Assembly (NCBI RefSeq): GCF_002099425.1
Contig: NW_018344068.1
Coordinates: forward strand, 726,001-790,000
Length of the DNA: 64,000 nucleotides
Source of the DNA: Phascolarctos cinereus
Taxonomy: Eukaryota > Chordata > Mammalia > Diprotodontia > Phascolarctidae
Direction: 5' to 3'
Position 1 is the first letter of the stretch, and each line of letters opens with the position of its first letter. The position numbers and the translations under genes are program-made. Under the pieces are notes generated by a model. That model was not told the origin of the DNA and made no database searches. It saw only the letters and a program-made list of their open reading frames with translations. Below, one piece after another: positions 12,086 to 23,699 of the stretch.

Positions 12086-12660
12086 ACTGGAATGGTAAGT
12101 GGGAACCAGATCGTGAAGGGCCTTAAATGCCAGGCTAAGGAGTTTGTGTTTTATCCTAGGTGTTTTTAATAGAGGAGCAACATAATCTGTCTTAGATTAT
12201 TTTAGCAGCTGTGTGGAGAATGGGTTAAAAAGGGGGAGGCTATAAGTAGGGAGACCAGCTCAGAGGCTGTTAGAAGTACTGTCCAAGTGAGAGAGGATGA
12301 GGACTTGAACCAGGGTGATGGCAAAGGGTGTCAGTGATGTTGTAGAGGTAGAATTTGGAGGAAGTTTGGGTTTAAGGAGAAGATAGTTCCATTTTGCAGG
12401 AGAGATATTAGGGTTGTATACTTAACCTTTGTGAGTGGATGAGAACTCCAAGAGAAAATGGAGAGAGATGTGAAGAGGAACCCCATGCTAAGGGGGCAGG
12501 AGATGGACAATGACCCAGCAAAGAACCTTGGGAAGGAGAGATCAGACAAGTAAGAAGAAGATTGTAAGAGAGCAGTGTCATGAAAGCCAAGGAAGAGAGA
12601 TCTGGAGGAAGGATGGTCTACACTATCAGAAGCTACAGAGGAAAGGTCAAGGAGCATGAG
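12086..12660 (-). mobile_element. Second antisense L2 LINE, head to tail with the first
   Basis: L2 restarts here with the phrase GAAGGGCCTTAAATGCCAGG and again reaches the RT motif. The minus strand encodes LLDLSSVASDSVDHP, then FLGFHDTALLQSSSYLSDLS, a decayed form of [14 protein letters not shown] central part is deleted. Confidence 0.85.
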
Positions 12661-12704
12661 GACTTAGAAAATCCTTAGGAATTAGCATTTAGGGAAGTTG
12701 GTTT

Positions 12705-12828
12705 CAGGGGTGGGGAACCTGTGGTCTTAAGGCCACATGTGGCCTTCTAGGTCCCCAAGTGTGGCCCTTTGACTGAGTCCAAACTACAGGCCACATGTGG
12801 CCTCAAGGCCTTAAGTTCCCCACCCCTG
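12705..12828. mobile_element. 124-bp palindromic hAT-like MITE
   Basis: It begins CAGGGGTGGGGAACCTGTGG and ends AAGTTCCCCACCCCTG. The two halves are near-complements (GGCCACATGTGGCC in both arms). It has no coding capacity and is moved by a hAT transposase in related families. A clear 8-bp duplication was not found. Confidence 0.8.
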
Positions 12829-12829
12829 A

Positions 12830-13570
12830 TTTAGAGGAAAGTGTAATTTCAGTTTAATGGTGGGATGAGCAGCTAGGCCATAAGGGATTTAGAAGTGAGC
12901 TGTAAACAGGTAAGGAAATAGAGGCTGTAAATGAAGATGTTGTTTTGCGGAAGAATCAGGGATTGTCAACAGCATTGTCTCTGTCATCTTTTCATTTCAT
13001 GACCTTGGGCAAGTCTCTGAACCTCCTTTTCATCTGTAATATTATGTGTTTTAAGGCTTTTAAGATGCCTTCTTCACAGCAATTCTGCAATGTGTGTAAT
13101 GGATTATTTGTTCAGAGAAGTAAAGTGACTTGCCCATGATCAAAAGACTCAAGTTCTTGAGGTAGGATATGAAACTGGTTCTTCTGACTACCAATCCATT
13201 TTGTCATGCTGCCTCATCTATAAAACAGGAGTAGTCTTTCAACCGTCATGGGGTTCATAGAACAACCCAATGAAGTCACAGATCCAGAGCTGGAAGAGGC
13301 CACATCTCATCCACCTTCTTTTTACAGATGAGGAAACTGAGGCCCAAATGCTTAATGGCAAGTACCTTTTTAAGTCCAGCTATGGTGATTATTGACTATG
13401 ATTATAATTCCTACTTTATGGATGGGGAAACCTATGGAGGATCTGCTTGTAATCACAAAGCTAGAAAGTGGCAGAACTGGGATTTGAACTTGGATCTCCA
13501 GACTTCTACCCCAATTTTGTTTCTGCTCAGCTATTTCTACATCTTTAGGTGCCAACTACCCTAGCCTTGG
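12830..13570. repeat. Old MIR/L3-type fragments
   Basis: Dispersed pieces include ATGAGGAAACTGAGGC near 13327 and GGCAGAACTGGGATTTGAAC near 13470. They are interspersed with unrecognised sequence. No gene is seen. Confidence 0.55.
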
Positions 13571-13574
13571 ATGT

Positions 13575-14475
13575 TCCAGTTAGTGTTTAATAAATGATTG
13601 TTGGATTGAATCAGAGCAGTTGAAATGCCCGAGGAAAGTGCTAATGAAGTATGGAATGATAACAGGGATCTTTTGGCAAAGTGGCTGAACTCCAAGTGAC
13701 ATCATGTTGTTGAGATGCTTAGAGTGAGCACTAGGACCGTGGCCAGACTGAAAAGACAGGCACGTCACCGAGTGTTCACGCTGGACTTCTGTGGCAGTTT
13801 ATGTTTAAAACGTAATGTCTTCACTTGGTTTAAAATACTGGTTTCTGTCAAAGCCAGCACTCCTGTAGCTCCAACGGCTTGAGAGGAGGTGTTTTTCCAA
13901 TCCTTGAACATTCATCAGCCTTCTGTTCTCCTTTAATCTTCCCTCTTAATCGCAGCTCTGAGAATAAGTTTTGGTCCCAAAATAACGAAGATTGTCTGGT
14001 CAGATGTTTTAGGACATGTGGCAGCCAGATGGACTGTAGTGAAGTTTATTCTTTCAGGAAAGTAATGACTTTTGCCATGGAAAACTCCATAGCATTAACT
14101 CTTGCTCCTCTGTGGTGGTCCTTGGGCCCCTGCCTCCTGCTGCTTTGAAAAACAATGCCGATTGATGGAACACTTCGTGCTTTTCCCTGTCACTCCTGTT
14201 TTCCAAAGGAGGCAATTGGTAAAGGGCATTCACTAGACTTAAAGTCAGGGCACCTAATGCATTTGCTGCCTTTGGATAAATAATCTCCATCTCTGGACAT
14301 CTGTTTTCTAATCAGTAAAAGGAGGGAATTGCACTAGATGGTTTCTTCTTTGCCTGCATTCCTACGTTGTTGGAGAAGTTGCAGGACTAAATGGTGGCAG
14401 AACCAGAACTAGGACTCGTGTCTCTTAAGCTAGTGGTCTTTCCACTGTGCTATGATGCCCACTAGTATCCATGGC
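13575..14475. other. Mostly unique sequence with one MIR-like piece
   Basis: No gene was recognised. A MIR-like fragment lies around 14210-14360. The region is neither GC-rich nor CpG-rich, so no promoter for MPG is evident. Confidence 0.45.
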
Positions 14476-14479
14476 AATT

Positions 14480-15130
14480 TTTAAAAAATAAGTTTTTATT
14501 GAAGTCTTCTGTTTTTTATATTATCATAGTTATCTCCAGTATCCCTCTACTTCCTCCTCCCAGAGAGCTATCCCATATAATAAATTGTATTTTTTTTTAA
14601 AAGAAGAGAGGGGGGAAAAATCACCACAACTGATGAATACATTGAAAACATCTGCAATATGTAATACATGTGGACTTCCACCTCCATGAAGGGGTAGGTT
14701 GGAGGTATCCTCACATATGTGTTTCTTTGAATTCCTCATATTAATCATTTTTTACAGTACAATAGTATTCTATTACCTTCATATGCTACAGTTTGTTTAT
14801 TCATTCCCCAATCAGTGGGTACCCACTGTATTATTATTATTATTATTTGCTTCCACCAACTCTGTTGCTGCCAATATTTTGATACATATGAGACCTTTGT
14901 CTTTGTCTTTGACCCCTTGTGCTTAGTAGTGATATTGCTGGGTCAAAGGACCCTAACAGTTTAGTGCCTTGTGTGGTTCCAAATAGTTTCCTACGGCAAT
15001 TGGACAATTCTCTGTGCCACAAATGGTATATTATTGTGCTCATATCCCCACAACTTCTCCTGTATTAACTATTTGTGTTTTTTGTCATCTAGGCTGAAAT
15101 GATTTTTCATGATTCACAGCTATATAATGT
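14480..15130 (-). mobile_element. L1 3' end, reverse orientation
   Basis: This is the complement of an L1 3' UTR and ORF2 end: TTTTTATTGAAGTCTTCTG, then CAGTTTGTTTATTCATTCCC, then GATATTGCTGGGTCAAAGGA. Confidence 0.85.
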
Positions 15131-15269
15131 CACTGTGAGGATGTGGTTTTTAAAGAAATGGATTTTACAGGGGTGGAGAGTTTAGCACTATACATTTTCC
15201 CAAATGCAAACCAACCTGACCTTTTCCTCTTCTGTCTTCAGCTTATTGCCTATCTCCTCTGCTTGTCCG

Positions 15270-15270
<1 letters not shown>

Positions 15271-15303
<33 letters not shown>

Positions 15304-15312
15304 ATATATATG

Positions 15313-15360
<48 letters not shown>

Positions 15361-15370
15361 TATATTGATA
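15271..15370. repeat. (TA)n/(TG)n microsatellite
   Basis: Alternating TA and TG/GT blocks run for about 100 bp. Confidence 0.95.
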
Positions 15371-15617
15371 TACTCATTTGATGGATTGCCTTTCCATTTG
15401 CATGTTTTACTCTAAGTAATATGTGTTTCTAGTCCTCTTTGGTTTTTCTAGTATATAGTTAGACTGATCTCATTCATTCACATTGCTGAGAATTTCTCTG
15501 ATAAGCGTGTTTAGCGTTCAGAGGCTTGATGCAATTAGTATGAATATGAATAAATGAAAAAATATTTATTAAATGCTTATTATAGGGATACAAAAAACAA
15601 GATCATCTCTGCTGTCA

Positions 15618-15835
15618 AGGAGGTAGCTAGGTGGTATAATGGATGGAGCACTGGACATGGAGTTAGGAAGACCTGAGTGCAACATGGCTTTAGGTGTTTA
15701 CTAGCTTTGTGACTGGGCAAGTTTACCCCAGTTTTCTTATATCCCAAGGTTGTTGTGATGATAAAATGAGATATTTATAAAGTGCTCTGTAAACCTAAAA
15801 GTGCTATGTATAAATCCTGGCTCTTATTATTATTA
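15618..15835 (+). repeat. CORE-SINE/MIR-like
   Basis: Diverged head GGTAGCTAGGTGGTATAATG, core GTTTACTAGCTTTGTGAC and tail TATTATTATTATTGG. Confidence 0.75.
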
Positions 15836-16265
15836 TTGGGTGGAGGGATGACATGGTCAGATCTGTGCTTGCACTTTGGCATCTGAATGGAAGATGAAAT
15901 GAAGTGGGGAAAGACCTATATAGACCAAATAGGGAGACCAGTTAGAAAGCTGTTGTGATAGTTTAGGCAAGAAGTGACAGTGGCTTGGCCTTGGACTAAG
16001 GTGATACTGTGTGGGTGGGAAGAAGGGAAGGTCTAAGAGAAAAGCAGCCAGACTTGATAGCAGAGTGGATGTGCAGGGGGAGTGCTTGTGATAAATTGAG
16101 TGTGACACCAAGATTGGGAGCCTGGGTGACTAGAAGGGTGGTAGGCCCCTCGACAATATTAGGGAAGTGTGGAAGTGGGAAGGTTTGGGGGAGAAGACAA
16201 CGAATTCTGTTTTTAAAATGTTGGGTTGGAAATGGCTATGCAATATTCAGTTAAAGATATCCAGA
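15836..16265 (-). mobile_element. Antisense L2 fragment
   Basis: Phrases GATGACATGGTCAGATCTG and GACCAGTTAGAAAGCTGTTG are complements of L2 ORF2. Confidence 0.8.
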
Positions 16266-16764
16266 AGGCATCTCTGTTATTTAGCATAAGTGTAGAAAGA
16301 CTAGCTATGGCAATAAGAAAAGAAAAAGAAATCTAGTGTTAAGCTAGGGACAGAGGAAACAACAGTATTGGTTTTTGCAGATTATGATGGGCTACCTAGA
16401 GAAAGCTAGAGAATCATCCAAAAGAATAATTGAAAGGATAACTTCAGCAAAATAGCAGAGTAAAAAAATGAACCATATATAAATACTTTTTTCTTTGTTT
16501 TACCAACAAAACTCAATGGGAAGTGACAGAAAGAGGAATTGTATTCTAAATAACCACAGAATGTATAAAACATTTGGGAATTTGCCTTCCAAGACACACA
16601 TGAATGAGCTATATGACTACAATTACAAAAATACTCTTTAAAGAGAAAAGAGACAGACCTAAATATTGGGGAGATGTTACTTGGTCATGGTTGAACTGTG
16701 TCAATAAAATAAATAAATGACAATACTATCTAAATTAATGTACTTATTCAGTACTATTACACCA

Positions 16765-17300
16765 GGGTGTGTGGGGTGTTCAAGAGGATTAGTACTTCTG
16801 GTGTGAGGGCTTGCCCAGGCCATTTCAGTGTTGTTCATCCACGTTTGGTGTCCACCTGGCACTCAGCTCTCACCTGTAGCTCCAACAAGCTGTAGTATGT
16901 GCAGCAGCCACACCTTGGTAAACCGTCTCAGTAGACAGGCTAAACCAGGTTGAGGATAACCAGCAGGCTTCAAACCTGTCAGTGAATCAGGGGGATGTTG
17001 TCTACTCCAAGCATGTGAAGACTTTCCCTGGTGGAATGGGCAGATGAGAACAGTTTGTTCTAACAGCAATGGAGGTGGCTGAAGCAGGCATTGTGGAGTA
17101 CTTAGGGCTTGGTCAGGCATCAAAGACATCAAAGTCATCCACTGCAGCCTGGAACTTTTGTGCTGCCACTGGACTTCGATGGAATAGAAAATGAGGATGA
17201 TGACTGTGCAACTCTGCCTCACTAAAATCCAATTCATGTATGAGTCAAGATGTCAACCTATGATGTCATCTGTCCTCTTCAAAAACGAAGGACAAACAAC
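16765..17300 (+). repeat. Unnamed ~0.5-kb dispersed repeat, copy 1
   Basis: Its landmarks are TGGTGTCCACCTGGCACTCA, AGCTGTAGTATGTGCAGCAG, CAAGCATGTGAAGACTTTCC and the end TCTTCAAAAACGAAGGACAA. It matches the segments near 28151-28685 (same strand) and 63280-63762 (opposite strand). It sits inside L1 ORF2. Confidence 0.85.
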
Positions 17301-17984
17301 ATGACATACAACAACCGTACTACCAAAGAATTACTTTATTGAGCTAGAAAAAAATACAAACAAAATTCATCTGGAGAAACAAAAGGTCAAGAATTTCAAG
17401 AGAAATTATTTTTTAAAAAAGGTAATTAGGGGACCTATACCAGATCTGAAACCATACTACAATATCCAGGGCCCAGTGTTTGATAAAGCAGAAAAATATA
17501 AATTTCTTAGAAAAGAACTCCCTATTTGATAAAAACTGCTGGGAAAACTGGAAAAAAGTCTGGCAATAATTAGTCTTAGACCAACACTTACACACAGTCC
17601 ACAATACACTCTAAATGGATACACGATCTTAATATTAAAGATAATACTATTGAAAAATTAGGAGAGAAACAGATCATATACCTCTAACAGCTATGGGTAG
17701 GTGATTAACCAAACAGGGGACAGAGGCAATTGTAAAAGATAAAATGGATAACAGATTACTTGAAACCGAAAAGCTTCTGCACAAACAATATTAACATGCC
17801 TAGGATAAGAAGGGAAGTGGTGGAATGGGAAAGAAATCTTTGCATCACATTTCTCTGACAAGGGTCTGGTACTCAAGATAGATAAACAATTAACATATAT
17901 GTTATATGTACTATGCATGTTTATATGTATTTTATAATACATATGCATGTGTGTCTATCCAGAAGCTATTCCCCAATAGGGAAC

Positions 17985-18235
17985 TGGGGTGGGATAGTTG
18001 GTAGAATACTGGACTTAGAGTCAGGAAAACCTTAATTGAAATCCAACCTCAGACACTAACTGTGTGACACTAGATAAGGCCTTCACCTCTGTATGCCTCA
18101 CTTTCTTTAATTGTAAAATGGGAATAATAACAGTACCTACTTCCTAGGGTTGATGGGGAGATCAAATGAAATAACATTTGTAAAGCACTTAGCACAGTGC
18201 CTGCACATAGTAGGCACTTAATAAATATTTATTTC
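17985..18235 (+). repeat. Long CORE-SINE inside L1
   Basis: Diverged head, core ACTAACTGTGTGACACTAGA, then the MIR-like tail with CATAGTAGGCACTTAATAAA. L1 sequence resumes right after it. Confidence 0.8.
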
Positions 18236-19084
18236 CTATCTTCCAGTAGTTATGAACAAAAGGATATGAACAGATAAAGAGTTTCAGACTATTATAGCCA
18301 CATGAAAAAATGCTCCAACTCACTAATTGCAAGAGAAATGCAGATCAAAGCAGCCCTCAGGTTTTACCATACACCCCACAAATTGGCAAGGATGATTACA
18401 TATAAGAATGGTAAATGTCGGAGGGATTGTGGGAAGATAGGGACACTGGTGGTGGTGTTGGAGCTATGAGTAAGTGTAACCATTTTGGAAAGCACAACTT
18501 GCAAAAAAAAAAAGTGACTAAAAGGTCCATACCTTTTGATCTAGAGATTCCGTTGCTAGGCTTATGTCCCAAGGAAGCCATTGATAAGAAGAGAGTCCCC
18601 ATATACAACAAAATAATTTATAGCAGCACTTTTTATGATGGCAAGGGATTGGAAACAGAGTAGATGCCCATTGATTGGAGAATGGCTAAATAAATTGTGG
18701 TGTGTGAAAGTAATGGAATATTACTGTGCTGTAAGAAATGACAAAGGTGCTGAATACAGAAAAGCTTGGAAGTATCTACATGAATGCTGAATGCATTAAA
18801 CAGAGCCAAAAAATAGATACGATGGCAGAAGCAATGTAAATGGAAAAAACAACCCCAAAAAGAAAATCAACAGTGAATGTTGCAAAATTATAAAAGATGA
18901 GCCTGACTCCAAAGAAAAGAAATGAGAAGAAACTCCCACACCACCCCAGTGCAGAGGGGAGGTCCACAAGTGTACATTCCACATATTTTCAGACTTTTTT
19001 TTGATGTATGGATCAACTATGCTGATTTTTTCCTTTTCTTTTTCTGTTTCTTTTTTTGTTATTTTGAATGACCTTCAGAGAGGA

Positions 19085-20230
19085 AGGATTGTTGGGGGAA
19101 ATTATGGTTGATATAAAGGAAAATCCTCAAAATACATCAACAAAAACTTATTTTTTTTAAAAAAGAAAGGAAATAACTCAGAAAATATCTTTGCACTAAT
19201 TTTTTTTCTGATAACATTCTGATACGCAAAATATATAAGAAACTTACTCAAATATATAAGGACAACAGCCATTCCCCAGTAAATCAATGGTCAAATATAT
19301 AAGTACGCAGCTCTCAAAGGAAGAAATGCAAGCTGTCAACAACCATATGAAAAAACCCCCAAATCATTACTAATATGCAAAATGCCAACTAAAACAACTT
19401 TGAGGTCCTCCCTCATGCCCGTCAATTTGACAAAGATGACAAAAAGAAAATTATTAATACATACTAACATGTAATATACATTAGTTCCATTATTGGTGGA
19501 GCTATGATGTGGTCCAGGAATTCTGGAAAGAAACTTAGAACTATATGTCCAAAGTCACTAATTTACGCACACCCTTTGACCCAGTGATACCATTACTAGG
19601 CTTATTGTCGTAGCTTGTCCTGTCTCAAAGAGGGCCATGATATCAGGGAGGTGTATATAAAAGAAAGAGGGAAAGGGCCCATATGTACAACAGTATTTAT
19701 AGCAGCACTTTTTTGTGGTAGCAAAGAAGTAAAAACTAAGGGGGTGCTTATCAATTGGGGAATGGGTGAACAAATTATGGTATGTGTATGTAATGAAATA
19801 TTTTACTATAAAAAAAACCAAAAGTAATGACTCCAGAGAAACTTATATAGGAAGACATATGAATTAAAGTAGAGTGAACTGAGGAGAACCAGGAAAACAA
19901 TTTAAACAACATTGTTAACAACAACAACTTTAAAAGACTTTAGAACTTCAATAAATTCAGTGACCAGTAATTACTTTTAGAGGAATGAGGATGAAGCAGT
20001 GCTACCTTCATTGCCTGACAAAGAAGAAACTCAACCTGGTATCCTAAGATATGTATTTTTGGACATGGCCATTATACAGACCTGTTTCATTTGACTATGA
20101 TTATTTGTTCTAAAGGAGATTTTTTTTTAATTAATGAATTTTGTAAAGGAGAGGAGAACTAGTGATAGGGATGCCAAGAAGAAAAAAAATAATTTTTAAA
20201 AATGCATAGAAAAGAATAGAGGTTTAAGAG
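19085..20230 (+). mobile_element. Second L1 ORF2/3' segment
   Basis: The L1 end is repeated: CATTCCCCAGTAAATCAATG near 19271, TTTGACCCAGTGATACCATT near 19575, ATAGCAGCACTTTTTTGTGG near 19698. It duplicates the region already present at 18.3-18.8 kb, so this is a separate copy. Confidence 0.85.
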
Positions 20231-20479
20231 GATACACAGATGAGCAGGATATTTTTGAAATTAATGTGCTGAATATATTATTTTTTTAAAATGTAAGATA
20301 TACATAATAGATTTGCAGTTTTCACACACAGCCCTCTTTTTCTAGTCATTTTTTGTAAAATACATATGTTGATGTTTGTCAAGTACAGGTAAAAAATTAA
20401 TTTTTAAAAACAAGAGGGTTGGACTCTGATCTCTGAGGTCCATTTCAGTTCTTTTTTAAAGAAGCGAGGGGGGTGGGTA

Positions 20480-20574
20480 ATAGTGGCTTTGGCAGCACAT
20501 ATACGAAAATTAGAACAGGTTAGCATGGCCCCTATGCAAGGATGACATGCAAATTTGTGAAGCATTCCTTTTTA
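20480..20574 (+). pseudogene. U6 snRNA pseudogene
   Basis: TTTGGCAGCACATATACGAA, then TTAGCATGGCCCCTATGCAA and GGATGACATGCAAATTTGTG follow U6 from near its 5' end to its T-rich 3' end. About ten bases of the central GATACAGAGAA are missing and several bases are changed. It is a retro-copy, not a working spliceosomal RNA gene. Confidence 0.9.
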
Positions 20575-20579
20575 TTTTT

Positions 20580-21395
20580 TTAAATGAGGATGGGAGACAG
20601 AGAGAGAAAAGAAGACATGTGAATGTACTTGCATGTGACATGGTATTTGGCTAGATCAGATTTAGAAGTCAACGCAGCTTCCCAGTGAGCCATAGTTCTC
20701 CAGAGGTCCTGTATGCCTTCATATAGCTTCAGACACATTTCCTGACAGAGCAACTAGATTCCAGTTTGTGTTTGTACCATGTGAGAATTGTTGGCAAGAC
20801 TAGAAATGTGGGATCCCTGCTCTCTATGCAAGGAGCTGGGTAGATTTATATTAACTTAATTTTTTTGAACTTGTTTCTTTCCCTCCTTAAAATTGTTTTT
20901 TCCTCATAAGACATAAGTCAGAGCCTTGTCTGTCTCCTTTCTGGATAGCTAAAAAGGTCATGCTAAAAAGTTATTTCTTGAAATAAATGTGTGGGCCATT
21001 TATATAGTATCAGTTATGAGGAGTGTGAAAAAATCGATGGATGATTGTTGATTTTTCCGCCCTTAAAGCAAAGTGATGATAACGCTTTGGAAAGCTTGTC
21101 TCTTTTTCCAAACTAGTCCATGTCCTTTTGGCCTCCCATTTCAGAGTGGTTTACAAGAAACGAAAGTTAAAAGCTGCATGGATAATTTTTTTTGATGTGG
21201 CTTTTTAGGCCACAAAAGGATTAGAATATATTTTAGGATCTTCATTTATTGACTACTTGTACACTTGGGGAAAATCAGTTAACCTCTCTGATCTCATTTT
21301 CCTCCCTTGTAAAATGAAAGGGTTAATCTAAATTGACTCTAAGGTCCCTTTTGGATTTGACCTTTTGTTACATCTTGACATACTATGGTTTTTTA
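20580..21395. other. Largely unrecognised intergenic or intronic DNA
   Basis: A MIR-like fragment lies at about 21210-21360 (CTTGTAAAATGAAAGGGTTA). Nothing else is recognised. Confidence 0.45.
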
Positions 21396-21790
21396 AAATT
21401 AATTTATTTTGAATTATCAACAATCACTTCCGTAAGCTTTTGAGTTTTAAATTTTTCTAACCCTCCTTCCCCACCTCCCTCCCCAAGAAGGCACACAATC
21501 TGATATGGGCTATACATATACATTCCTATTAAAGATATTTTCACATTAGTGATGTTGTAAATAAGAATTAGAACCAACAGGAGGAACCACCAGAAAAAGG
21601 AAACAAAATACAACAGAAGAAAAAAAAATAGCAAATAGTATGCTTCAATCTGCATTCAAACTCCATAGTTCCTTCTTCTTTGTGGATAGCATTTTCCATC
21701 ATGAGGCCTTTGGAGATGTCTTAGATCCTTGTATTGCTGAGAGGGGTCAAGTCTATCAATATTAGTCATCATACAACATGGCTGTTACTG
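21396..21790 (-). mobile_element. L1 3' UTR, reverse orientation
   Basis: AATTATCAACAATCACTTCC and AAGCTTTTGAGTTTTAAATT recur at 34411-34455, which identifies one L1 3'-UTR subfamily in two places. Confidence 0.75.
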
Positions 21791-22104
21791 TAACATACTA
21801 TGTTCTGAAAACTCTTCTAGCTCTGACATTTTGTGTTCTGAAGTTCTTCCTAGCTCTAGCATTCTGTGTTCTAAGGTCTGATCCTTTCCAGTTCCAACAT
21901 TTAAAAAATCTCGTGATTCCTGATAACCATTTTCCTACCCTGAGGTATAGCTGTGGCTCAACTCACTTGTTTTCTTGTTTATTTTTTGGGGACTGCTCAT
22001 TTGAAATCTAGGCTGCTTGGCTGATGCCCCCCTCTCACCAGGGAATCTTCATACTGCTTTCAATGTTTAAAGAGTTTTGTTTTTTGCTTTCTTTTTCAAT
22101 CCAG

Positions 22105-22329
22105 CTTTCTAGAACAATACTTCGGAAAAAACGACGGCTATCTGAGTCAAAGGCCAGCCAGAGCCAGCCCAAGTTGGATTCCTTGGGGGATCACCCACTT
22201 GCCTCACCCAGCAGTCCTGCGCCAGAGTACAGTATCTATTTCACTCGCCATACGAGCAACAGTTCCCGGCTGGGACCTGAGTTTTTTGACCAGCCTGCAA
22301 TCACCCTGGCCCAGGCCTTTCTTGGACAG
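22105..22329 (+). CDS. MPG: MPG internal coding exon (N-terminal part of the glycosylase)
   Basis: This exon encodes 75 residues of N-methylpurine (alkyladenine) DNA glycosylase, which removes alkylated and deaminated purines such as 3-methyladenine and hypoxanthine at the start of nuclear base-excision repair. A pyrimidine-rich tract and CAG precede it, and CAG|GTAATT ends it. It carries whole codons, so both introns are phase 0. It opens LSRTILRKKRRLSESK, matching the basic start of the corresponding mouse exon (LSRKIGQKKQRL) from memory, and is likely part of a nuclear-localisation region. It ends with the start of the catalytic domain, RLGPEFFDQPAITLAQAFLGQ split across the boundary region. 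The first half is diverged and serine-rich, as in other mammals. An upstream exon with the start codon is expected but was not found. The frame stays open back to an ATG at 22024, but that lies on the intron side of a good acceptor and in a weak start context. Confidence 0.93.
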
Positions 22330-22379
22330 GTAATTTGCCTATAGCTCTGTGCCTTTAGGACAAACTAGAATTTGTTGAA

Positions 22380-23035
22380 CCAAGAGGTTCATTCAGGCTT
22401 TCATTCAGCATTTAGTAGTGTTTATTAAGATTCCACTATCTGCAGTATGCTAGTTTCTGAAGGAGATAATTAAGTTTAGATATGTCTGACCTTTCATGGA
22501 TTTTGTAATTTAGGAAGGGGATTATACATATGTACACAGATAAAACACAAATTAAAATGTGATATGTGTATAAAAGGAGTATAAACTTCTATCATATCAG
22601 TCAAAGAAGGGATTGCTTCCAACTGGGAGAATCAAAGAAAGCTTCATGAAGAAGGTCATCTTTGATCTGGGCCTTGCAGTGTGGATACAATGTCAGCAGG
22701 TAGATGTGGGGGATGGGGTGGAGTATTTCTGATAGAGGGAACAACATAAACAAAGATGCAGTGGTGAGAAAACAGAGGGTGGCCGTGGGGATTGAACAGG
22801 CCCATTGGGCTGGAGCGTCAGTTGTACAAATGAGGATTACCATGAGATATGGTCGGTGTCTTATTATGGAGGCCTTTAGAATCAAAGGACCTCCGAGGCC
22901 ATTCAGTTCGATCCTTTTATTTTTCAAATGAAGAAACTGAGGCCCAGGGAGGTTAAGTGAATTGCCCAAGGTCACACAAGTAGTGTGAGTATGCAGCAAA
23001 GAATTTGGACTTTATTCAGTAGGCTATAGGGTTCC
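22380..23035 (-). mobile_element. Antisense L2 with L3/MIR-type piece
   Basis: GCTTCATGAAGAAGGTCATC and GATAGAGGGAACAACATAAA are L2-like. From about 22870 an L3-type piece with ATGAAGAAACTGAGGCCCAG interrupts. Confidence 0.65.
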
Positions 23036-23239
23036 ATGTCAGTAAATATCAAATTATTGTCAGCTAAGGCTAATGGAGGGGAATGCCTGGGTATCAGTTG
23101 TGGGGTCCCCCCAATACAGCTATACATATTTGCACATGTCCAGAGCTTGGAAGAAAAAAGGAAATGGGCTCAGAGATTTAAATTGTTCTGCTTTGCCTTT
23201 CTCTGATTTTACTACTTGCTGGCAGTTGAAATGAAAAAT

Positions 23240-23575
23240 CATTAAACTACAGAGTGGTAGTGGTAGAAGAAACTACAGAGCTTATTTAGTTGAAACCCTT
23301 TCTTTTTACTAATGAAGAAATGGAAGCCAGAGGAGAGAAAATGACTTGCCCTAAACCTTTGATCATTTGGTAGCTGAGTGAAGACTTGACCACAGTCTAC
23401 TTGTCTCAGTTCAGTCTGGTGTCTGGTGTAGCCTTCATGTTGATAAGATGAGCAGAAGATATAGGAGTATGTTGGGTCCTGGTTCTGAAACTTACTAGTC
23501 ATATAACCTTTGGCAAGTCATTTCTCTCTTGAGTTGCAGTTTCTTTATTTGTAAAATGAAGGGACTAGATGAGGA
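23240..23575. repeat. MIR/L3-like fragments
   Basis: Fragments with AATGAAGAAATGGAAGCCAG and TTTGTAAAATGAAGGGACTA. No gene is seen. Confidence 0.55.
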
Positions 23576-23699
23576 GACCAGAACATGTTTGTATATAGTG
23601 AGGAGGGAGTCAGTAGAGAAAAGACTGAAGATGACAGAAATGTAGTGAATAATGGAGCAAGGTCTGGGAGCAGGCAGAAAAGGAAAGGGTTAGCACAAA

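Larger units (their letters stand above)
16270..19080 (+). mobile_element. L1 ORF2 to 3' end, with two insertions inside
   Basis: Sense L1 phrases run through the segment: AATTCATCTGGAGAAACAAA near 17367, AAAACTGCTGGGAAAACTGG near 17531, TATAGCAGCACTTTTTATGA near 18619 and GCCCATTGATTGGAGAATGG near 18667. It is interrupted by the ~0.5-kb repeat (16765-17300) and a SINE (17985-18235). Stops are frequent, so it is inactive. Confidence 0.85.

Noticed and set aside
16863-17237. 124-codon minus-strand frame
   Set aside because: Lies wholly in copy 1 of the 0.5-kb repeat and is not kept open in the other copies in the same form.
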